From: CAZEAC01 sp964510065
GTDB lineage: Bacteria > Bdellovibrionota_C > UBA2361 > CAIXSY01
Length of the DNA: 64,000 bases
Reading direction: 5' to 3'
NCBI GenBank assembly: GCA_964510065.1
Contig: CAZEAC010000015.1
Span: forward strand, 1 to 64,000
The notes beneath the pieces are model-generated. The model was given only the letters and a program-made list of their open reading frames with translations. It did not search any database and had not been told where the DNA came from. Positions 8,540 to 15,839 of this stretch are shown piece after piece (positions within the stretch are counted from its first letter, which is position 1; each line of letters opens with the position of its first letter). A program made the translations under genes and the position numbers.

Positions 8540-8883
8540 CTGGTTAGTAATAGATACAAATTCCAGCTAATATGTATTCCACATACAATATCGTCAAGAA
8601 CCTAAGCGATCCTAATACTTAGACAGATACTTTACTTTCTTAACCGACCTATAAATGACTCCACTATAGGTCAAAGAAAAGCTATTAAGGACTAGATTGT
8701 ACAGAATAAGACAGAAACCACGAACGGGAGGGAAAACGAAACGACTCGGTAGACCTTAATAAAGCTTTATCAGGTCTAACCGAGTCGAAAATTGTATTGC
8801 TGCCCACCCCAAGCTTAGGCGGGCCAAGTTGCGCAGATTATAAGTGTACAGAGGCTTCGCGGAGGCGAAGTCTCTTACCCTAA
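8540..8883. other. Intergenic spacer
   Basis: About 340 bp between the HDOD-GAF gene and the histone gene, both leftward. It is AT-rich next to the HDOD start, where the promoter of that gene probably lies; I could not identify it with confidence. It also holds the histone gene's probable terminator at 8733-8787. I see no gene. Confidence 0.5.
8733..8787 (-). terminator. Rho-independent terminator
   Basis: The stem CGACTCGGT-AGACCT pairs with AGGTCT-a-ACCGAGTCG around an ATAAAGCTTTAT loop that can extend the pairing. Read leftward, the stem is followed by the T-rich stretch TTTCGTTTTCCC. It lies about 100 bp downstream of the histone gene stop and would end that transcript. Confidence 0.7.
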
Positions 8884-9099
8884 TTAGCTCGCGCTGGCGG
8901 CGAAATCACGATCCATTACGGTCTTGCGATTATCACTCTTCGCGCGCTCAATCGCCTGATCACAGAGGGCTCTCACAATTTCAGAAAGCTTCTCTGCCAC
9001 AGCTGCCGAGGTATTCATCTGCGAACGCGCCCTGATGTAGTTCTTAAGCTTTGAAACCACGACCAACACTTCAGCGCTATTGCTACTATCTTCAGTCAT
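8884..9099 (-). CDS. Bacterial histone-fold DNA-binding protein
   Basis: Very small protein (71 residues) with a minimal histone fold and no tails. Helix 1 spans about 9-24 (VLVVVSKLKNYIRAR), followed by loop NTSAA, a long helix 2 at about 32-56 (ending AIERAKSDN), loop 2 and a very short helix 3. Loop 2 is RKTVMDRD, which matches the histone RxTxxxxD hallmark exactly (R58, T60, D65). The overall layout resembles the bacterial histone of Bdellovibrio bacteriovorus and its Leptospira relatives, known nucleoid proteins. ATG 9099 has a GGAG box 5 nt upstream; the longer frame from 9120 adds only MIFVGEF. It is probably monocistronic, with a terminator at 8733-8787. Homology was judged from memory of the family. 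Confidence 0.85.
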   Translation of the reverse strand: MTEDSSNSAEVLVVVSKLKNYIRARSQMNTSAAVAEKLSEIVRALCDQAIERAKSDNRKTVMDRDFAASAS

Positions 9100-9253
9100 A
9101 AACTCTCCAACAAATATCACTTGCGACGTTTCCGTCGGAGCGCTGGTTTTATCACTAATTCGGGCGAAAAGGGAAATTGAAGATTATTATCTAAACATAT
9201 CAACTATTTAGGCAGCGTCGTTGGTAACAGCTCAGCCACCTGGACGTTCCCTT

Positions 9254-9312
9254 GCATTGCTATCCGTCAGAATCTTCTAATTTTGGGAAGATTTTCTGAT
9301 GGATAGCAATGC
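9254..9312. repeat. Palindrome 1 of the histone-glutaredoxin spacer
   Basis: The arm GCATTGCTATCC and its perfect complement GGATAGCAATGC (9301-9312) enclose a second pairing TCAGAA/TTCTGA and CTTC/GAAG. The loop is about 9 nt. It looks like one long hairpin of more than 20 pairs. Confidence 0.75.
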
Positions 9313-9343
9313 TGTTTCGGCGGAGGCGCCCCCCGGCGGGACA

Positions 9344-9450
9344 ACACAGGAGACGCAGCGCGGCCCAGTGCAGGCACGCGCCCCTCCTCGCGCGTGCCGG
9401 AACGGCGCCCTTTCGACATTTTGGTTGCGGCTACGCCGCGCTGTGTCCTT
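9344..9450. repeat. GC-rich compound hairpin
   Basis: The outer arm CAGCGCGGC (9356-9364) pairs with GCCGCGCTG (9435-9443). Inside, GGCACGCG (9373-9380) pairs with CGCGTGCC (9391-9398). The stretch is clearly more GC-rich than the flanks and has no reading frame. It could be a small structured RNA or another palindromic repeat. Confidence 0.5.
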
Positions 9451-9489
9451 ACTCCGCTAAAAGATTGTAGCGAATATGATCACCATGAT

Positions 9490-9599
9490 TAGAGCGTGTT
9501 ATGAACTTTTTTCCGTCGCGAGAGCCCCAAGGCGCATTAGAATGCGAGGCGGCCGCCGGAGCGAGCGCGGAGCAGGAGAAAAGTTCATAACACGCTCTA
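9490..9599. repeat. 21-bp perfect inverted repeat with GC-rich interior
   Basis: Left arm TAGAGCGTGTTATGAACTTT plus one T (9490-9510) and right arm 9579-9599 are perfect complements. The 68-bp interior is GC-rich and contains a small CGCATT/AATGCG hairpin. The right arm ends 2 bp before the glutaredoxin stop codon (9602-9604). No transposase is present, so it may be a miniature inverted-repeat element or a regulatory 3' hairpin. Confidence 0.75.
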
Positions 9600-9601
9600 G
9601 G

Positions 9602-9835
9602 CTAATCTCTCGTATCCTTAAGGTACTCGACTATATCGTCGTCCTGCCCATCGCAACCAATCACTTCGACTAGCACGGGGACTGTGGACTGTCCTGAAAG
9701 CAGCTCAACGACGCTTCGGTCCGAGCGGTCCACCTCAACTTTCTCATAGCGAACTCCCTTTCTATCGAGCTCCTCTTCCGCACGTCGGCAGTAAGGACAC
9801 CCTTCAATTCGAAATAACAGTTTTCGCTTCTTCAT
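9602..9835 (-). CDS. Glutaredoxin family protein
   Basis: Thiol-disulfide oxidoreductase of 77 residues with the thioredoxin fold. The active site CPYC is at 13-16, after the beta strand LLFRIEG. The cis-proline motif TVPVLV is at 51-56. ATG 9835 has a strong GGGGAG box; the frame extends further upstream but into the neighbouring gene's control region. It is divergent from ettA, with start codons 130 bp apart. It could use glutathione or a thioredoxin reductase as donor; the sequence does not decide this. Confidence 0.88.
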   Translation of the reverse strand: MKKRKLLFRIEGCPYCRRAEEELDRKGVRYEKVEVDRSDRSVVELLSGQSTVPVLVEVIGCDGQDDDIVEYLKDTRD

Positions 9836-9965
9836 GACTCTCCCCAGGTTTCTCCACGCTGTTGACCGAACTTTATCATGGTTGAACCCGTCTTCATTAG
9901 CAACCGGACTTGCACCAGCGACGCCAAAAACGTTAGCCTCGAAGCCAAATTTCGCTGAGGAGCGC

Positions 9966-11666
9966 ATGCCTACACCACATACTGACGAAGAAAAGAAGAT
10001 TATTTTCTCAATGAGCCGCGTATCGCGGGTATACCCCCCTCAAAAAGAGGTGCTTAAGGATATTTCACTCGGCTTTTATTACGGCGCCAAGATAGGCGTG
10101 CTTGGCTTGAACGGCGCCGGAAAAAGCAGCCTGCTAAAGATTATCGCGGGTCTCGATCGGGAGTATCGCGGCGACATTCACTTCTCCAAGGAATTTCAAG
10201 TTGGCTATTTGGAACAGGAGCCAAAGCTTGATCCACAAAAGACCTGCCGTCAGGTTATTGAGGAAGGTGTTCAAACGGTGGTCGATTTACTTAAAGAGTT
10301 CGAGCAGATAAACGCAAAGTTTGCCGAATCGTTAAGTGACGACGAAATGGAGAAGCTCGTTGCGCGCCAGGCCGAAGTCCAGGAAAAGCTCGAGGCACTT
10401 AACGCCTGGGAACTTGACGACAAATTACGCTATTCCATGGATGCATTGCGCTGTCCACCGGATGACCAGCCGGTTACACAGTGCTCGGGTGGCGAGAAAC
10501 GACGTATTGCGCTTTGCCGTCTCCTCTTGCAGCAACCGGATATTCTCCTTTTAGATGAACCGACGAACCACCTTGACGCTGAATCAGTATTTTTCCTCGA
10601 GCGGCACCTGCAGCAGTACCCCGGCACCGTAATCGCGGTGACCCACGATCGCTACTTTTTGGATAATGTCGCGGGATGGATTCTTGAGCTTGATCGCGGC
10701 CATGGCATCCCCTGGAAGGGCAACTATTCGTCCTGGCTTGAACAGAAGCAGCAACGCCTTGCGCACGAGGAGAAAGCTGAAGCGAAACGCTTGAAGACCC
10801 TTGAACGAGAGCTCGAATGGATACGCCAGACACCTCAGGCCCGGCGCACAAAGAGCAAGGCCCGTATCGCCCAATACGAAAGTATGCTGAGCCAACAAAG
10901 TGGGCAGCGCGAGCAAGAGATCGAGATCTACATTCCGCCAGGACCGCGCCTCGGCGAGACGGTAATTCAAGCAAAGGGCGTAGCAAAAGCGTACGGCGAT
11001 AAACTTCTTTTCGAAAATCTTAATTTTAGCCTTCCGCAGGGTGGCATCGTTGGAGTTATTGGACCAAACGGCGCGGGAAAGACCACACTCTTTAAAATGA
11101 TCTTGGGCCAGGAGAAACCTGACAAGGGTGAATTTACCACGGGAAGTACCGTGGTCATCGGTTACGCCGATCAGAACCGTTTTAGTGGCGATGATAAGAA
11201 AACTGTGTGGCAGGCGATCTCGGGAGGCCAGGACACCTTGCTCTTGGGTACTCGCGAGGTCAATTCTCGCGCGTATCTCGCGCGATTCAACTTTACCGGC
11301 GCAGACCAGCAGAAATTACTTTCGCAGCTTTCCGGCGGCGAACGAAATCGTGCTCATTTGGCGGCGACCCTTAAAGACGCCGGCAATGTACTGCTTCTCG
11401 ACGAGCCTACTAACGATCTCGATCTGAACACACTGCGCGCACTTGAAGTTGCACTGGAGAACTTTGCCGGGTGTGCGGTGGTAATAAGTCACGATCGATG
11501 GTTTCTCGATCGTATCGCCACGCACATACTAGCCTTCGAAGGAAATAGCAGCGTAGTTTGGTTTGAAGGTAATTATTCAGATTACGAGGAAGACAAACGA
11601 CGACGTCTCGGCGCTGATGCTGATAAACTTCAGAGAATTAAGTACAAAAAGTTTAGCCGAGATTAA
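9966..11666 (+). CDS. ettA: Energy-dependent translational throttle protein EttA
   Basis: Cytoplasmic ABC-F ATPase of 566 residues that binds the ribosomal E site and gates entry into elongation according to ATP/ADP. Two ABC cassettes are complete. The first has Walker A GLNGAGKSS at 47-55, signature CSGGEKRR and Walker B ILLLDEPTNHLD. The second has GPNGAGKTT, LSGGERNR and VLLLDEPTND. The charged linker with WIRQTPQARRTKSKARI lies between them. The N-terminus MSRVSRVYPPQKEVLKDISL is EttA-specific. ATG 9966 follows GAGGAG; an in-frame ATG at 9834 would overlap the divergent glutaredoxin start and lacks family similarity. E. coli EttA is about the same length. Confidence 0.93.
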   Translation: MPTPHTDEEKKIIFSMSRVSRVYPPQKEVLKDISLGFYYGAKIGVLGLNGAGKSSLLKIIAGLDREYRGDIHFSKEFQVGYLEQEPKLDPQKTCRQVIEEGVQTVVDLLKEFEQINAKFAESLSDDEMEKLVARQAEVQEKLEALNAWELDDKLRYSMDALRCPPDDQPVTQCSGGEKRRIALCRLLLQQPDILLLDEPTNHLDAESVFFLERHLQQYPGTVIAVTHDRYFLDNVAGWILELDRGHGIPWKGNYSSWLEQKQQRLAHEEKAEAKRLKTLERELEWIRQTPQARRTKSKARIAQYESMLSQQSGQREQEIEIYIPPGPRLGETVIQAKGVAKAYGDKLLFENLNFSLPQGGIVGVIGPNGAGKTTLFKMILGQEKPDKGEFTTGSTVVIGYADQNRFSGDDKKTVWQAISGGQDTLLLGTREVNSRAYLARFNFTGADQQKLLSQLSGGERNRAHLAATLKDAGNVLLLDEPTNDLDLNTLRALEVALENFAGCAVVISHDRWFLDRIATHILAFEGNSSVVWFEGNYSDYEEDKRRRLGADADKLQRIKYKKFSRD

Positions 11667-11671
11667 TTCGA

Positions 11672-11820
11672 AACCGTTCACGGGGTGAAATAAGTTATGA
11701 TTCAAGCATGTTGGATAAGGCTGAAAATCATCTATTCTGCCTGCAGGTGGCCGTCCGCTGATTCCTCCTTCGCTAAAGCTACGGAGGACAAGCAGCGGAC
11801 GACAGATTTTGTGAACGGTT
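11672..11820. repeat. 149-bp element bounded by 10-bp inverted repeats (copy B)
   Basis: It starts AACCGTTCAC and ends with the exact complement GTGAACGGTT (11811-11820). The first 51 bp match 3340-3390 with five transitions. The centre holds a second palindrome, GTCCGCTG...CCTCC/GGAGG...CAGCGGAC. It lies 5 bp downstream of the ettA stop codon. The structure is that of a small non-autonomous repeat (REP/MITE-like); it carries no gene, and frames read through it are not real. Confidence 0.8.
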
Positions 11821-11954
11821 AGTGTCTTCACCCCCAAAATGCCCCCTGAGGGGGCCTTTATCCGTAAATGAGCTACTGTAATTTGCATTCTTCGGCGAGA
11901 CCCCGTGAACGAATGCATTAGTTCGGAATAATAAAACAGGACAACTGTTGTCTT

Positions 11955-12176
11955 TTAATGGGATCGAGGCCCGTAGTAATTGGGATCGGCCATCATGTTC
12001 TTGACGTAACGGATCCCCTCGCGAAGCCCCTTATCAAGAAACGGAATATTTACAAAGGTGACGCCCTGATCAACCATCACGATCCGCACAATTATCACCA
12101 GCACAAAAACCTTGACGTAGTTCATTACCGTTGACTCGCGCCGCTCGCCAAGATCTCTGGTATCTCGCCCGTACAT
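11955..12176 (-). CDS. Small single-span membrane protein
   Basis: 73 residues with one hydrophobic segment (about 19-36, YVKVFVLVIIVRIVMV) and short charged ends. The C-terminus NPNYYGPR-type tail has no recognised motif. ATG 12176 has AGGTGA about 6 nt upstream, which supports translation. It stands alone, convergent to ettA and divergent from the second mltA. Function unknown. Confidence 0.55.
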   Translation of the reverse strand: MYGRDTRDLGERRESTVMNYVKVFVLVIIVRIVMVDQGVTFVNIPFLDKGLREGIRYVKNMMADPNYYGPRSH

Positions 12177-12365
12177 AGCTCACCTTTTCAAAAACGACCT
12201 CGCCATTAATCGAGCGAGGCCCCTCGCCATTCAATCCTCAATCGCCCACAAATTACCTGCCACGCTTACCATTTATTATAATCTAGCGAGCATTCTTGTC
12301 ATACCCCCTTAAAAATCAGTCTCACTCTCGCCGAGACAGCGACAATTTAGTAGTTTTGGCGAAGC

Positions 12366-13532
12366 ATGATACGAAATTCTATTAGTTTTATACTTTGCGC
12401 AGTGTTGTTTGGATGCGCGCCAACGCAATGGAGTCCCGAAACAGTCCTTGAGCCACAACGTGTGCCAAGCCTTTCTGATAATGGTAGTCGCGAGGAGCTG
12501 ACGCACAGCATCGATCGGAGCTTGGCGTATTTAGCGAAGGTTCCCGCCGAACAGAGCTACACCTTTGGACCGCGCAAAGTTACGCGGGACGAGATGATAG
12601 AGACCCTTGAATATTTCAAAGGTGGACTTGCTCAGCTTGGGCTTAGCCCAGAGTTCTATAAGTTTGTCAGTGAGCATTTTGATTTTTTTGGCGTCCGTGA
12701 CGGCGATCCCCTTTTTACCGGATATTACGAAGCTTCGCTCAATGGCTCGCGAAAAAAACGCGGGCACTATGTGCATCCTGTCTACAAAGTTCCCAGTGAC
12801 CTATTAAGAATTAATTTGACGAAGTTCCCGCAGTGGAAAGGCGAAGGGCAAAGTGCTCTGCGCGCGCGCGGAATGATTGAAGATGGAACCGTCGTGCCGT
12901 ATCACGATCGACACGCGATTGAATTTAAGCGTGTGCTTGACGGCAAGAACTTGGAGCTCGCCTGGACCGACGATCCAATCAAGCTGTTTTTCATGCACAT
13001 TCAGGGATCGGGAATAATGACGCTTGAAGATGGTAAAGAAATTCACCTCAACTTTGGTGATACCAATGGGCAACTTTATCGTTCAATTGGCAGTTATCTT
13101 GTCGCACAGGATAAACTCCGTAAGGAAGATGTCTCGATGCAATCGATAGTGGCGTACTTGCGCGCCCATCCCGAGGAGTTCGATACGATAACTTCGTACA
13201 ATCCAAGCTTTGTATTCTTCAGAGAAGTGGGCGAGGGACCTATTGGAAGCCTCGGGCAGAAAATAACTCCGTTCCGAAGCATCGCCACTGATCTCTCGCT
13301 CTATCCCCGCGGCGCGCTCGCATTCGTGAACGTGACGCTTCCCTTCGATTCAGCCACCGAGCAGGGCGAAGTAATGAGCGGCTTTGTATTGAATCAGGAT
13401 AGCGGAGGCGCGATTAAGGGTCCTCTCAGAGTCGACCTTTTTACTGGACGAGGCGAATCTCGCGAGGCGCTCGCTGGCAAGCTCAAGCAGGAGGGCCAGC
13501 TCTTTTTTCTTTTAAGAAAGCGCGAACAGTGA
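12366..13532 (+). CDS. mltA: MltA-family lytic transglycosylase, lipoprotein
   Basis: Second MltA paralogue in the window, 388 residues. Signal peptide II with lipobox LFGC (C17) anchors it to a membrane, as for E. coli MltA. The MltA domain shows DGDPLFTGYYEASL, RGHYVHPVYKVP, KLFFMHIQGSGIMTLEDG, RSIATDLSLYPRGALAFVNV and NQDSGGAIKGPLRVDLFTGRG. Compared with the copy at 4874-5995 the order of blocks is the same but the sequence differs clearly, so this is not a recent duplication. Two small TRL-like lipoprotein genes follow on the same strand and may share its transcript. Confidence 0.92.
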   Translation: MIRNSISFILCAVLFGCAPTQWSPETVLEPQRVPSLSDNGSREELTHSIDRSLAYLAKVPAEQSYTFGPRKVTRDEMIETLEYFKGGLAQLGLSPEFYKFVSEHFDFFGVRDGDPLFTGYYEASLNGSRKKRGHYVHPVYKVPSDLLRINLTKFPQWKGEGQSALRARGMIEDGTVVPYHDRHAIEFKRVLDGKNLELAWTDDPIKLFFMHIQGSGIMTLEDGKEIHLNFGDTNGQLYRSIGSYLVAQDKLRKEDVSMQSIVAYLRAHPEEFDTITSYNPSFVFFREVGEGPIGSLGQKITPFRSIATDLSLYPRGALAFVNVTLPFDSATEQGEVMSGFVLNQDSGGAIKGPLRVDLFTGRGESREALAGKLKQEGQLFFLLRKREQ

Positions 13533-13568
13533 CTCGTGCTCTTTGTCTTCATCTGATACTCTCTGCCC

Positions 13569-13856
13569 ATGAAAAAACTTCTCATACTCCTGCTCATCCT
13601 CGCTTCGCTACAAGGTTGCTTTTATAGTCATGTGAAGCTCCCCTTCGATACTGATGTCGCGGCAACAACACTTGGCGATAAGGTAGGTCGTTCGAGCACG
13701 CAGTCGGTACTGTGGCTCTTCGGCTGGGGCGATGGCGGCACGGAAGCTGCGGCAAAAGATGGTGGCATCACAACAATTCGCCATCTCGATATGGAGCAGA
13801 CAATTATATTTTTTGGCGCCTACATTAAAGTAACCACAATTGCCTACGGTGATTAA
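13569..13856 (+). CDS. TRL-like small lipoprotein
   Basis: 95 residues with a lipoprotein signal (lipobox LQGC, C17). The mature part contains LGDKVGRSSTQSVLWLFGWG and GTEAAAKDGGITTIRHLDME, the pattern of TRL-like family proteins (small envelope proteins of unknown function). ATG 13569 is the only sensible start. It is 36 bp downstream of mltA, and the next gene starts 3 bp after its stop, so the pair is surely co-transcribed. Confidence 0.75.
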   Translation: MKKLLILLLILASLQGCFYSHVKLPFDTDVAATTLGDKVGRSSTQSVLWLFGWGDGGTEAAAKDGGITTIRHLDMEQTIIFFGAYIKVTTIAYGD

Positions 13857-13859
13857 ACA

Positions 13860-14207
13860 GTGCGTGCCTTTCTCATTTTATTTTGCCTGAATCTGGTGGG
13901 GTGCGCATACGGAATTATCTATTCCGATACCACTACCCCCTTAGTCACCAATATGGACCAAACAGTGGCGCGTGGCGACGTCGGCAGTGCCGCCATGCAT
14001 GAGTTTCGCGAACCATTTACCGGCAGTGCACTTTCAATTCACTGGGCTAGCCGTGCTATCGGCGATGCCGCAAAGCAGAACTCAATTGGCACAATGTACT
14101 ATGCCGATCAGCGAACAATTAGCATTCTCCTAGGCCTTTGGAAGAGCACCACCGTCCGTGTCATCGGGAAAAAACTTCAAGACACCAAAGCTTCTCCTGC
14201 TCAGTAG
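13860..14207 (+). CDS. Second small TRL-like lipoprotein
   Basis: 115 residues with lipobox LVGC (C15). The segment YADQRTISILLGLWKSTTVRVIGK recalls the preceding TRL-like protein, but similarity is weaker. It starts at GTG 13860, 3 bp after the previous stop, which implies translational coupling. It may form a pair with its neighbour in the envelope. Function unknown. Confidence 0.65.
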   Translation: MRAFLILFCLNLVGCAYGIIYSDTTTPLVTNMDQTVARGDVGSAAMHEFREPFTGSALSIHWASRAIGDAAKQNSIGTMYYADQRTISILLGLWKSTTVRVIGKKLQDTKASPAQ

Positions 14208-14234
14208 AGAACCTGAAGCTAGTGACGCCCACTC

Positions 14235-14299
14235 CTAGCGAGGCTTCGCCTCAGACCATCGAGCCAAGTTCTAACAGCAGTGCCGCGAATCCTCGCTAG
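14235..14299. repeat. Palindrome downstream of TRL-like genes
   Basis: The arms CTAGCGAGG (14235-14243) and CCTCGCTAG (14291-14299) are perfect complements around a loop of about 47 bp. It lies between the convergent TRL-like and LysR genes. A second palindrome with CTAG ends follows at 14432-14494. The space between them (14300-14431) is GC-rich without a credible gene. Confidence 0.65.
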
Positions 14300-14431
14300 T
14301 CTGTGGTGTTTGGTTCGACTGCGGGCTCCTGCCCTCCGTCGAACCCGCTCCAAGCTACGTTTCGCGCAGGAAAGGCGCGAAACTCCGCGTCGCTCCAGGC
14401 GCTGCCGCGCCTGTCCGGCCGTCCTGGCCGG

Positions 14432-14494
14432 CTAGATTCCTTGGCTCCAGAATGCAACTCATTTGGTGCTAATTCCAAAAGCCAAGGAATCTAG
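14432..14494. repeat. 15-bp palindrome overlapping the LysR stop codon
   Basis: CTAGATTCCTTGGCT (14432-14446) is perfectly complementary to 14480-14494. The right arm contains the stop codon of the leftward LysR gene (14491-14493). No T-run follows, so termination by it alone is uncertain. Confidence 0.75.
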
Positions 14495-15393
14495 TGCAGC
14501 TTAGGGCTCCTACTAAGAAGCATGATGTCGATTAGGGCTTGGACAGGGCGGAGGATGACGGGGGTATCGCGCCTTAGAATGGCGAGGTTTCGCGAAAGTC
14601 CAGGCGCCGGGAGCGTCAGCGGCTTCAAGAGGCCGTGTTTTGCTTCGTTGCTGATCGTTTCTGCGGGAACAATTGCAATTCCCGCGCCCTCCTCGACCGC
14701 GCATTTTATCGTCTCGACATTATCAAACTCCATAGTCACCTGTACCTTTACTCCAATATTCCGTAGATACAGATCGACCAAGCGGCGCACGGCTAGTCCA
14801 CGCGCAAAGGCAATAAATGGCAGCCCCATCACTGCCTGAGCAGTAAATTCGGTGAGTCCTGCGGCATTTGCGCGAAGCGACTGGATTGCGCACATTTCCT
14901 GGCGTACCCAGGGCGTAATGGTGATTCCTTTGCGCTTACTAGGACAAGATACAATTCCAAGATCTATCTCGTCGAGCTGAAGATCTTGATATATCTGCTT
15001 CGGATGAAGATACGATACTCGTGGCGAAACATCAGGAAAACGTCTGCTCAATTCCTGAAGAATTTGCCCCATTCTCGTAAGCCCCACAGAATAGATTGCG
15101 GCAACCCGCACCTCCCCCTTGATGCTCGCATCCCTTGCACGGAGCTCTTCTTCGACCGCGGCATAACGCTCAAGAATCGGGCGACACCCGTCGTAATACC
15201 GATGCCCCGCGGCGGTTAAGGCAAACGGTCTCGTGCTTCGGTCAAAAAGTTTTAACTTGAGTCTGCGCTCAATCAAACTAATCTGCTGACTTACCGCGGA
15301 CTGTGTAATTCGATTAAGCTTTGCCGCTGCGGAGAAACTCTGATGTTGCACCGCATCACAAAAGACTTTCAAAAGGCGAAGATCCATGCACAA
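14491..15393 (-). CDS. LysR-type transcriptional regulator
   Basis: DNA-binding regulator of 300 residues. The N-terminal winged helix-turn-helix covers about 3-62 (FCDAVQHQSFSAAAKLNRI, TQSAVSQQISLIERRLKLKLFDR). The ligand-binding domain covers about 92-295 and starts EVRVAAIYSVGL. It is divergent from the glutamate synthase gene, and a perfect T-N11-A dyad lies 38 bp upstream of its start, so control of itself and possibly of gltB (compare GltC) is likely but not shown. ATG 15393 and ATG 15387 are both possible starts; neither has a clear ribosome site. Confidence 0.88.
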   Translation of the reverse strand: MCMDLRLLKVFCDAVQHQSFSAAAKLNRITQSAVSQQISLIERRLKLKLFDRSTRPFALTAAGHRYYDGCRPILERYAAVEEELRARDASIKGEVRVAAIYSVGLTRMGQILQELSRRFPDVSPRVSYLHPKQIYQDLQLDEIDLGIVSCPSKRKGITITPWVRQEMCAIQSLRANAAGLTEFTAQAVMGLPFIAFARGLAVRRLVDLYLRNIGVKVQVTMEFDNVETIKCAVEEGAGIAIVPAETISNEAKHGLLKPLTLPAPGLSRNLAILRRDTPVILRPVQALIDIMLLSRSPKLH

Positions 15394-15430
15394 ACACTAC
15401 TATAAAATATGCTAATTATAGTACAAACAA

Positions 15431-15455
15431 CTTAAGTATTCCTTATTCACTTAAG
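15431..15455. promoter_or_regulatory. LysR-type operator (T-N11-A dyad)
   Basis: CTTAAGT, an 11-nt spacer and ACTTAAG form a perfect 7-bp inverted repeat. The inner bases give exactly T-N11-A, the consensus for LysR-family binding. It is 38 bp upstream of the divergent lysR start. It is probably the autoregulatory site and may also act on gltB. Confidence 0.6.
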
Positions 15456-15639
15456 GTTCGCGCGACTGCGCTCATGGCGACATGAATCAAAGCGTTTTCA
15501 ATATGTTATGTAAGATTCTCTAAGTCTTTGTTAGTTCTTGGTTATCTTTCTCAATTCGTCTCGCTTCACGACTCGAATTCATAGACTCTGAAGCTAATTC
15601 GTTTACTCGAAGGCTTTTTCGGATACTTTTTAACTACTA

Positions 15640-15821
15640 GGGAAGCTCTGATTAAGTGGGTGTTTTGGATTTGGTGGAATTTTGGATGAGATTTGTGAAA
15701 AAACGACCCGGGAAAACCGCAGGAATAGTAGGGCTATTTTGAGGATTTTCCCGGGTCGTTTTTTCACAAAGATCGCCAAAGGGCCGCCGAAGACGAAATA
15801 CTCACTTAATCAGAGCTTCCC
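15640..15821 (+). repeat. Structured palindromic element, copy 2
   Basis: A 182-bp relative of 6851-7040. The outer stem GGGAAGCTCTGATTAAGTG (15640-15658) is a perfect 19-bp match to the complement at 15803-15821 and continues inward with several G.T pairs. The small stem is GGTGG/CCGCC. The inner stem starts TTTGTGAAAAAACGACCCGG and pairs perfectly over 25 bp. The cap is AATAGT/GCTATT. Loop blocks AATTTTGGATGAGA, GATCGCC and GAAGACGAAAT match copy 1. It sits directly upstream of gltB in the same sense, so it would be in the 5' leader if the promoter is further upstream. Confidence 0.85.
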
Positions 15822-15839
15822 CATTTTTCGCCTGCACTT

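Larger units (their letters stand above)
9100..9601. other. Intergenic region packed with palindromes
   Basis: About 500 bp with no credible gene between the histone and glutaredoxin genes. It holds three separate inverted-repeat structures (9254-9312, 9344-9450, 9490-9599). The middle part is visibly more GC-rich than the surroundings. The histone promoter should lie at the low-coordinate end, near 9100-9230. Confidence 0.6.
15394..15839. other. Divergent control region lysR-gltB
   Basis: About 446 bp. The LysR side holds the T-N11-A dyad at 15431-15455 in an AT-rich stretch. The gltB side is occupied by the structured element at 15640-15821, which ends 18 bp before the gltB start codon. 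I see no gene; the frame that crosses the element is an artefact. Confidence 0.6.

Noticed and set aside
9344..9450. GC-rich hairpin as RNase P or 6S RNA
   Set aside because: The expected conserved cores of those RNAs are absent; kept only as an unidentified structured stretch.
11577..11918. Leftward open frame of 113 codons downstream of ettA
   Set aside because: It lies over repeat copy B and the ettA 3' end on the other strand; no signal, domain or ribosome site.
15640..15821. Interpretation as a known riboswitch in front of gltB
   Set aside because: Loops do not match glnA, glutamine-II or other motifs I know, and the second copy is not upstream of a nitrogen gene.
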